This document shows positions 59,930 through 64,000 of a stretch of DNA of 64,000 nucleotides, one piece after another. The DNA lies in the NCBI RefSeq assembly GCF_018736045.1, contig NZ_CP076133.1, positions 992,001 through 1,056,000 of the forward strand, given 5' to 3'. The first letter of the stretch is position 1; every line of letters starts with the position of its first letter. The translations under genes and the position numbers were made by a program. This DNA is from Flammeovirga yaeyamensis (lineage in GTDB: Bacteria; Bacteroidota; Bacteroidia; Cytophagales; Flammeovirgaceae). Below the pieces are notes generated by a model that saw only the letters and a list, made by a program, of their open reading frames with translations, was not told the DNA's origin and searched no databases.

Positions 59930-60940
59930 ATGAAACTTAAGCATCTATTATTTTTTGGTTTATCCTTTTTTGTATTCATCTCCTGTGATGACAACGAAAC
60001 CAATGATCCTGATCCAGTAGTAGAAAGTACCTTTGGCATTCGTCACGATAAAGAATTATCCGAATACGAAAGTATTGCCGCTACTGTTAGTCCCGAAAAT
60101 CCTGACTTCAGAACCGTAGTTCAATTTAAATATAGTTTAGATGGGACGGATGAATACGATTACACCGCATCCGGAGTGGTGATTGACGAGGAATGGATTC
60201 TCACCGCAGGTCATAACTTTTATGATAAGTCAGAACAAAGTAATCCGGCACCTGTATCGGGCATTACAATTCGCGTAGGGAACGATCCCAATAATCCGGA
60301 TACAACGTATACCGTAGAATCGATTTACATTCATCCTACATGGTTAAATGGGGATCAAAATTATAGCGATGCCAACGACCTGTGTTTAGTAAAAGTTTCG
60401 AGTGCAATTGCTGATATCACTCCAGCACAATTATTTACAGACAAAACCGAAACATTAGGAAATAAAGTATGGATTTGCGGTTTTGGAGATTACTCAAAAT
60501 TAGAGGGTCAAGATAAAACCATGGATTCAAAAAAACACGCTATGGAAAATGTTTTGGATAGGCTTCAGGAAGGTTTGGAGACTTCTGTGAATGGCGTAAC
60601 TTATTCTGGTGGATTAGTGGCTTTTGATTTTGATAATCCAGGGAAGACTATCAATTCGCTTGGTGATGATATTGTGAATGCTGACGAAAAAATTCTAGGT
60701 GAAGGCACTTCAGATCCTGAACCAATGGAGTACGAAGCAACAACAGTATCAGGCGATAGTGGAGGTCCCTTATTCCTTAAGGATACTGATGGTGCTTGGA
60801 AAGTATCTGGTATATTAGGTGGAGGGGCAAGTAACGTCTTCGAAGGTCATGTAGATGGTAGTTATGGAGACATTAGTATCTACACAAGAGTATCCACCTC
60901 TTACGATTGGATATCTTCAGTGATGAATGATGAAGAATAA
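59930..60940 (+). CDS. Trypsin-like serine protease lipoprotein
   Basis: The ATG at 59930 gives a lipoprotein signal (HLLFFGLSFFVFISCDDN). An upstream TTG is rejected. The catalytic triad of the S1 fold is visible: His in WILTAGHNFYD, Asp in SDANDLCLVKVSS and Ser in VSGDSGGPLFLK. The oxyanion region and C-terminal helix (YTRVSTSYDWISSVM) match trypsin-like proteases. The mature protein has ~318 residues, anchored to the outer membrane or cell surface. It is monocistronic. Confidence 0.92.
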   Translation: MKLKHLLFFGLSFFVFISCDDNETNDPDPVVESTFGIRHDKELSEYESIAATVSPENPDFRTVVQFKYSLDGTDEYDYTASGVVIDEEWILTAGHNFYDKSEQSNPAPVSGITIRVGNDPNNPDTTYTVESIYIHPTWLNGDQNYSDANDLCLVKVSSAIADITPAQLFTDKTETLGNKVWICGFGDYSKLEGQDKTMDSKKHAMENVLDRLQEGLETSVNGVTYSGGLVAFDFDNPGKTINSLGDDIVNADEKILGEGTSDPEPMEYEATTVSGDSGGPLFLKDTDGAWKVSGILGGGASNVFEGHVDGSYGDISIYTRVSTSYDWISSVMNDEE

Positions 60941-60996
60941 AGATGAATTACAATTGTAGAGATGTTTTAATATCTTCTCTATTGATAAAAGGTTTA

Positions 60997-61036
60997 GAAA
61001 TAGGTTGTTTCATTTAAGTATGGGATAACCTATTTC
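60997..61036 (+). terminator. Hairpin after the protease gene
   Basis: A 10 bp stem (GAAATAGGTT / AACCTATTTC) with a 20 nt loop lies between the protease and the DUF4348 lipoprotein genes. Confidence 0.45.
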
Positions 61037-61092
61037 ATTTTCATCATATCACTTTTTTTCTTAGTTTCATATCAACTAAACTAGCTCTTGAT

Positions 61093-61623
61093 ATGAAATA
61101 CTTATTTTCCATTCTTACGGTATTCCTCTTTTCTTGTGATTATAATGATATTTCAGAAGAAAATGCGACTCATGTAAAGCGAATAGCCTCTTTACAAGAT
61201 TCTCTTATTAAGCTAAATAGAGAATTGATTCTACTGAAATTAGAGCATGATACACTAAAATCAGAAGTAAGTGCATTTGAAAAAAAGAATAGCTATTATA
61301 ACGAAGACTTTTTGATGTTCATCTCAAAATTTGCAGAAGATAAAGAGTTTCAAAAATCGCGTATTCTATATCCTATTCCAATTCATGAGGAATACGGAGT
61401 AGAGGCAAGCGATTATGAATTGACAAAAGAAACGTGGGATACTAATCAGTTTAAATTTTACCCTCCAGGGTATCACCTTTTTCAAAATGAAGAAATGGAA
61501 TATCTACCCACTAATTATAGAATAATGAATTGGTATGGAATAGAATCTTGTGGAGATTTAAAATTCTATTTCAAGGGAGTGGAAGGAAAATGGTTTTTGT
61601 ATAAAGTATTTCATCAAGGGTAA
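61093..61623 (+). CDS. DUF4348-like lipoprotein with coiled coil
   Basis: The 176-residue protein has a lipoprotein signal (LFSILTVFLFSCDYND). A coiled coil spans ~25-65 (SLQDSLIKLNRELILLKLEH). The C-terminal domain fits DUF4348 (DFLMFISKFAEDKEFQKSRI then LYPIPI, later EGKWFLYKVFHQ). The domain is common in Bacteroidota secreted proteins and its function is unknown. Confidence 0.78.
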   Translation: MKYLFSILTVFLFSCDYNDISEENATHVKRIASLQDSLIKLNRELILLKLEHDTLKSEVSAFEKKNSYYNEDFLMFISKFAEDKEFQKSRILYPIPIHEEYGVEASDYELTKETWDTNQFKFYPPGYHLFQNEEMEYLPTNYRIMNWYGIESCGDLKFYFKGVEGKWFLYKVFHQG

Positions 61624-61649
61624 TTCTTTGATGTTTAATATAAAAATAA

Positions 61650-62078
61650 ATGAACTTAGAAATAACCACTCAACCAAACTAGCAAGATGCTAAAACAATA
61701 AGCCAAGGGATCATCAACTTTAATAACGACAAAGTACCTGATCTGGAACCTATCGAAAAAGAGGTTAAGTTTTTTGTGTTTGTTAGAAATGATGACCAAG
61801 AAGTGATCGGAGGAATTCGAGCGATTTGTTTTTGGAATACTTTACATATTGAATTATTGTGGCTTTCAGAAGAATGTAGAGGTAAAGGAGTGGGCAAAGA
61901 ACTAATTGATTCTGCCGAAAAATTTGCTGTCGAACATGGATGCGAAAAAGCATTTGTTGAAACTACAAGTTGGCAAGCAAAGCCTTTTTATGAAAAAATG
62001 GGCTATCATCATATAGCCACAATTAATGACCGACCGAAAGGTCATGCTTCTCACTATTTAACTAAAGACTTAAAATGA
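61650..62078 (+). pseudogene. GNAT acetyltransferase interrupted by an in-frame TAG
   Basis: From the ATG at 61650 the frame reads MNLEITTQPN, then TAG (61680-61682), then QDAKTISQGIINFNNDKVP and a complete GNAT core: VIGGIRAICFW, IELLWLSEECRGKGVGKELI (acetyl-CoA loop) and KPFYEKMGYH. Homologues normally include this N-terminal part, so a single base change has made a premature stop. A GTG at 61776 could reinitiate a 100-residue product lacking the first strands. The stop TGA overlaps the next ATG (ATGA), so the genes were an operon. Confidence 0.8.
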
Positions 62079-62542
62079 GTAAAGGAAACTATCTATCAGA
62101 AAAATTAAAAGAGATACTTACAGAAGGAAAATGGGTAACAGGAACCAACGTTAAATCTCAGATACTTGATCTAACTTTGGAGCAAGCTTCTCGAAAAGTG
62201 AACGGATTAAATAGTATCTGCGACTTGGTGTATCATTTAAACTATTATAATGCTGGAATTATGGAAGCATTCAAAACCAATCAGTTAAACATTAAGGATA
62301 AATATAGTTTTGATGCACCCCAAATCATCAACGAAGAAACTTGGAAGGAAAGAATAGCTACATTTTGTGAAAACGCAGAAGCACTTATCTCTTTGGTTTC
62401 CTCATTATCCGATGACGAAATTCATGGGCCTTTCGTTGATCCAAAATACGGTACTTTAGAAAGAAATATCGATGTGCTAATAGAGCACAACTATTATCAT
62501 TTGGGACAAATAGTGTTGATAAAGAAATTGATTACAGCTTAA
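62075..62542 (+). CDS. DinB-superfamily protein
   Basis: The 155-residue four-helix protein has DinB/YfiT metal-ligand histidines: SICDLVYHLNYYNAGI (His ~53) and the C-terminal IEHNYYHLGQIVLIKKL (HxxxH). Members are putative metal-dependent enzymes or thiol transferases, and the specific role is unknown. The ATG overlaps the stop of the GNAT gene by 4 bp, so translation is coupled. Confidence 0.85.
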   Translation: MSKGNYLSEKLKEILTEGKWVTGTNVKSQILDLTLEQASRKVNGLNSICDLVYHLNYYNAGIMEAFKTNQLNIKDKYSFDAPQIINEETWKERIATFCENAEALISLVSSLSDDEIHGPFVDPKYGTLERNIDVLIEHNYYHLGQIVLIKKLITA

Positions 62543-62658
62543 TTGGAGAAATGAAGATCAAGTTTTTATCAAAAAAATGAGGTGATTATCCATTGATATT
62601 GAGATAATATACTAAATTTATTCCACCATATTATTTACACTTTTTAGACTACTTCAAC

Positions 62659-63300
62659 ATGAAATTTTTTAAGAGAGACTGGGTGATCGACAAACTTTCT
62701 GATGTTATCATAGTGATATTTAGTATCACGATTGCTTTTCAATTAAACTCTTGGAAAGAAAGGTCACAGCAGAACAAAAAAACAGAGAATATACTTTCTC
62801 AATTAAAATCGGATATTCAATCGGATGGTGATCGAATTCAGCAACTCATTAAAGGACATGAGAAGAAAGTAAAAGTGATGGAAAACTATCTCCAATTACT
62901 GAATGATAAAAAGATGACTGGACAACAGTTTTTCGAGATGCATCAAGTAATGAATTCAACTTCCTCATTGACCCTGAAAAAGACCAACTACAATGTCGTT
63001 TTAAGCACAGGAGATCTTTATTTAATTCATGATAAAGATTTAATGAAGGACATCATAGAGTATTATAACTCAGAAAAGGAAAGTGAATTTTATGAGAAAA
63101 ATGAAATAGAGAGGCTAAACGAATTCAATACTATGCTATTTGATGAATATCTTTTAGGCTCAAATGAATTACCTCAGAAAGTGATAAAGACCATTGGCTT
63201 TAAGAATGTTATGTTGGTGTTTAATTATAATCTTCAGTTAAAAATTGGAGAGTACAAGCAGCTTTTAAATCGGAATAAAAAACTATTAGAGAAGATGTAA
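62659..63300 (+). CDS. DUF6090-like membrane-anchored coiled-coil protein
   Basis: The 213-residue protein has a short basic N-terminus, one membrane helix (SDVIIVIFSITIAFQLNSW), then a long helical region (NILSQLKSDIQSDGDRIQQL). This matches the DUF6090 pattern common in Bacteroidota (LSELLLIVLGILIALQVNNW-type helix followed by helices). The function is unknown. It appears monocistronic. Confidence 0.72.
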   Translation: MKFFKRDWVIDKLSDVIIVIFSITIAFQLNSWKERSQQNKKTENILSQLKSDIQSDGDRIQQLIKGHEKKVKVMENYLQLLNDKKMTGQQFFEMHQVMNSTSSLTLKKTNYNVVLSTGDLYLIHDKDLMKDIIEYYNSEKESEFYEKNEIERLNEFNTMLFDEYLLGSNELPQKVIKTIGFKNVMLVFNYNLQLKIGEYKQLLNRNKKLLEKM

Positions 63301-63426
63301 TTCTTAGATTTTTACTTTAAATAAAATAGTAAGAAATTCATAATACATTAATACAAAACAATTGCTATAACTTTCTCAATTGGTTATTTTTAGTAGACAA
63401 ACAAATCTGACCTAAAACCTAATAAA

Positions 63427-64000
63427 ATGAGAAAGATCAAAGCAGTAATTTTTGATTTAGACGGAACTATCGGAGATACAGTTCCTTTATGTATCCAAGC
63501 TTTCAGACAATCCATCGAACCACTTATTGACCAACAAGTTTCTGATGCCGAAATTATGGCTACTTTTGGCCCTTCAGAAGAAGGAACTATCATGGCCTTA
63601 GCCCCAAATCACTACGACAAAGGGGTGGCAGATTATCTAGCCTACTATGAAGAGCATCATGATATTTGTCCATCCCCTTTCGATGGGATGCTAGAAGTAC
63701 TCAACTTGCTTCAAGAGAAACAGATCCGAATTGCCATGGTCACAGGGAAAGGGAAATACAGTACAGAGATTTCCTTAGATAAATTTGGATTGACTGACTA
63801 TTTTGAAATCATAGAAACGGGTATTCCTACTGGCCCGAGCAAGCCAGAAGGTATGGAAAAAGTAGTCGACTATTTTAAAGAAATTCCAAAAGAAGAGATG
63901 ATCTATGTTGGTGATGCCCCAAGTGATATTACTGCAAGCCGACAAGTTGGAATTGCAGTCGTTGGAGCCGGATGGGCAGAAGCTACTGAAGTTGGAAAAT
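63427..64000 (+). CDS. HAD-superfamily phosphatase, cut by the window end
   Basis: The ATG at 63427 opens MRKIKAVIFDLDGTIGDTVP with HAD motif I (DxDGT). Motif II is RIAMVTGKGKYS, the motif III Lys lies in GPSKPEGMEK, and motif IV is MIYVGDAPSDITASRQVG. The ~16-residue start and a cap (QSIEPLIDQQVSDAEIMATF) fit the phosphoglycolate-phosphatase/beta-phosphoglucomutase-like subfamily I. At least 191 residues are visible and the C-terminus is beyond the window. Confidence 0.9.
   Translation, partial: MRKIKAVIFDLDGTIGDTVPLCIQAFRQSIEPLIDQQVSDAEIMATFGPSEEGTIMALAPNHYDKGVADYLAYYEEHHDICPSPFDGMLEVLNLLQEKQIRIAMVTGKGKYSTEISLDKFGLTDYFEIIETGIPTGPSKPEGMEKVVDYFKEIPKEEMIYVGDAPSDITASRQVGIAVVGAGWAEATEVGK

Overview
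This 64 kb window is AT-rich chromosomal DNA of a Bacteroidota member. The signs are many lipoproteins with a Cys lipobox right after the signal peptide, TonB-dependent receptors with a carboxypeptidase-regulatory N-terminus, DUF5689 proteins, few Shine-Dalgarno sites, and many small palindromic repeats. I infer a marine Cytophagales/Flammeovirga-like organism; this comes from gene style, not from a marker gene. No rRNA or tRNA genes were recognised.

Layout. 1-9.4 kb (minus strand): an operon of two endonuclease/exonuclease/phosphatase (EEP) proteins, a TonB receptor and two DUF5689 surface lipoproteins, which looks like an outer-membrane nucleic-acid or phosphodiester scavenging system. 9.9-17.8 kb: aquaporin Z, a small barrel-like protein, a haem/siderophore-type TonB receptor, a MuiA-family (DUF4139) protein carrying a TonB-plug-like insert, and lipoproteins. 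17.9-21.4 kb: a CPBP intramembrane protease fused to TPRs, a ChaN/EreA-like lipoprotein, and a repeat-rich spacer. 21.4-25.7 kb (minus): a hybrid histidine kinase with a response regulator fused to an AlbA_2 (Schlafen-type) domain. 25.9-38.1 kb: RDD protein, serine hydrolase, ThrE-like exporter, four-repeat WD40-like protein, GOLPH3-like protein, sialate O-acetylesterase, MutS-like ATPase, Tdi1-like immunity protein, esterase, and a His-rich DUF4198/HupE metal-transport pair.

38.4-50.1 kb is the most interesting part. It is a run of same-strand, mostly unknown small genes. Between them lie 58-196 bp imperfect palindromes with the architecture of integron attC sites (NNNNAAC ... GTTNNNN). The first nine to ten bases of five successive cassettes are the exact reverse complement of the bases at the far end of the same cassette, as expected if each was once a circle closed at attC. 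No integron integrase is present in the window, so this is best described as a CALIN-type (integrase-less) or sedentary-integron cassette array, which would be unusual for Bacteroidota. Cassette contents include a BamE-like lipoprotein, a TIMP/TonB_C protein, a SUKH immunity-like protein, an SF1 helicase-nuclease, a YhcG nuclease, a group II intron remnant, and two copies of a ~750 bp degenerate block.

50.1-57.9 kb continues with small accessory genes: GIY-YIG-like, Imm26-like, an apparently permuted acyl-carrier-like protein, SnoaL-like, and a tandem pair of TonB_C-like proteins. 57.9-64 kb returns to ordinary genes: a Crp/Fnr regulator-SMR transporter-NmrA reductase cluster, a trypsin-like lipoprotein protease, a DUF4348 lipoprotein, a GNAT acetyltransferase interrupted by an in-frame TAG, a DinB-family protein, and a HAD phosphatase cut by the window end.
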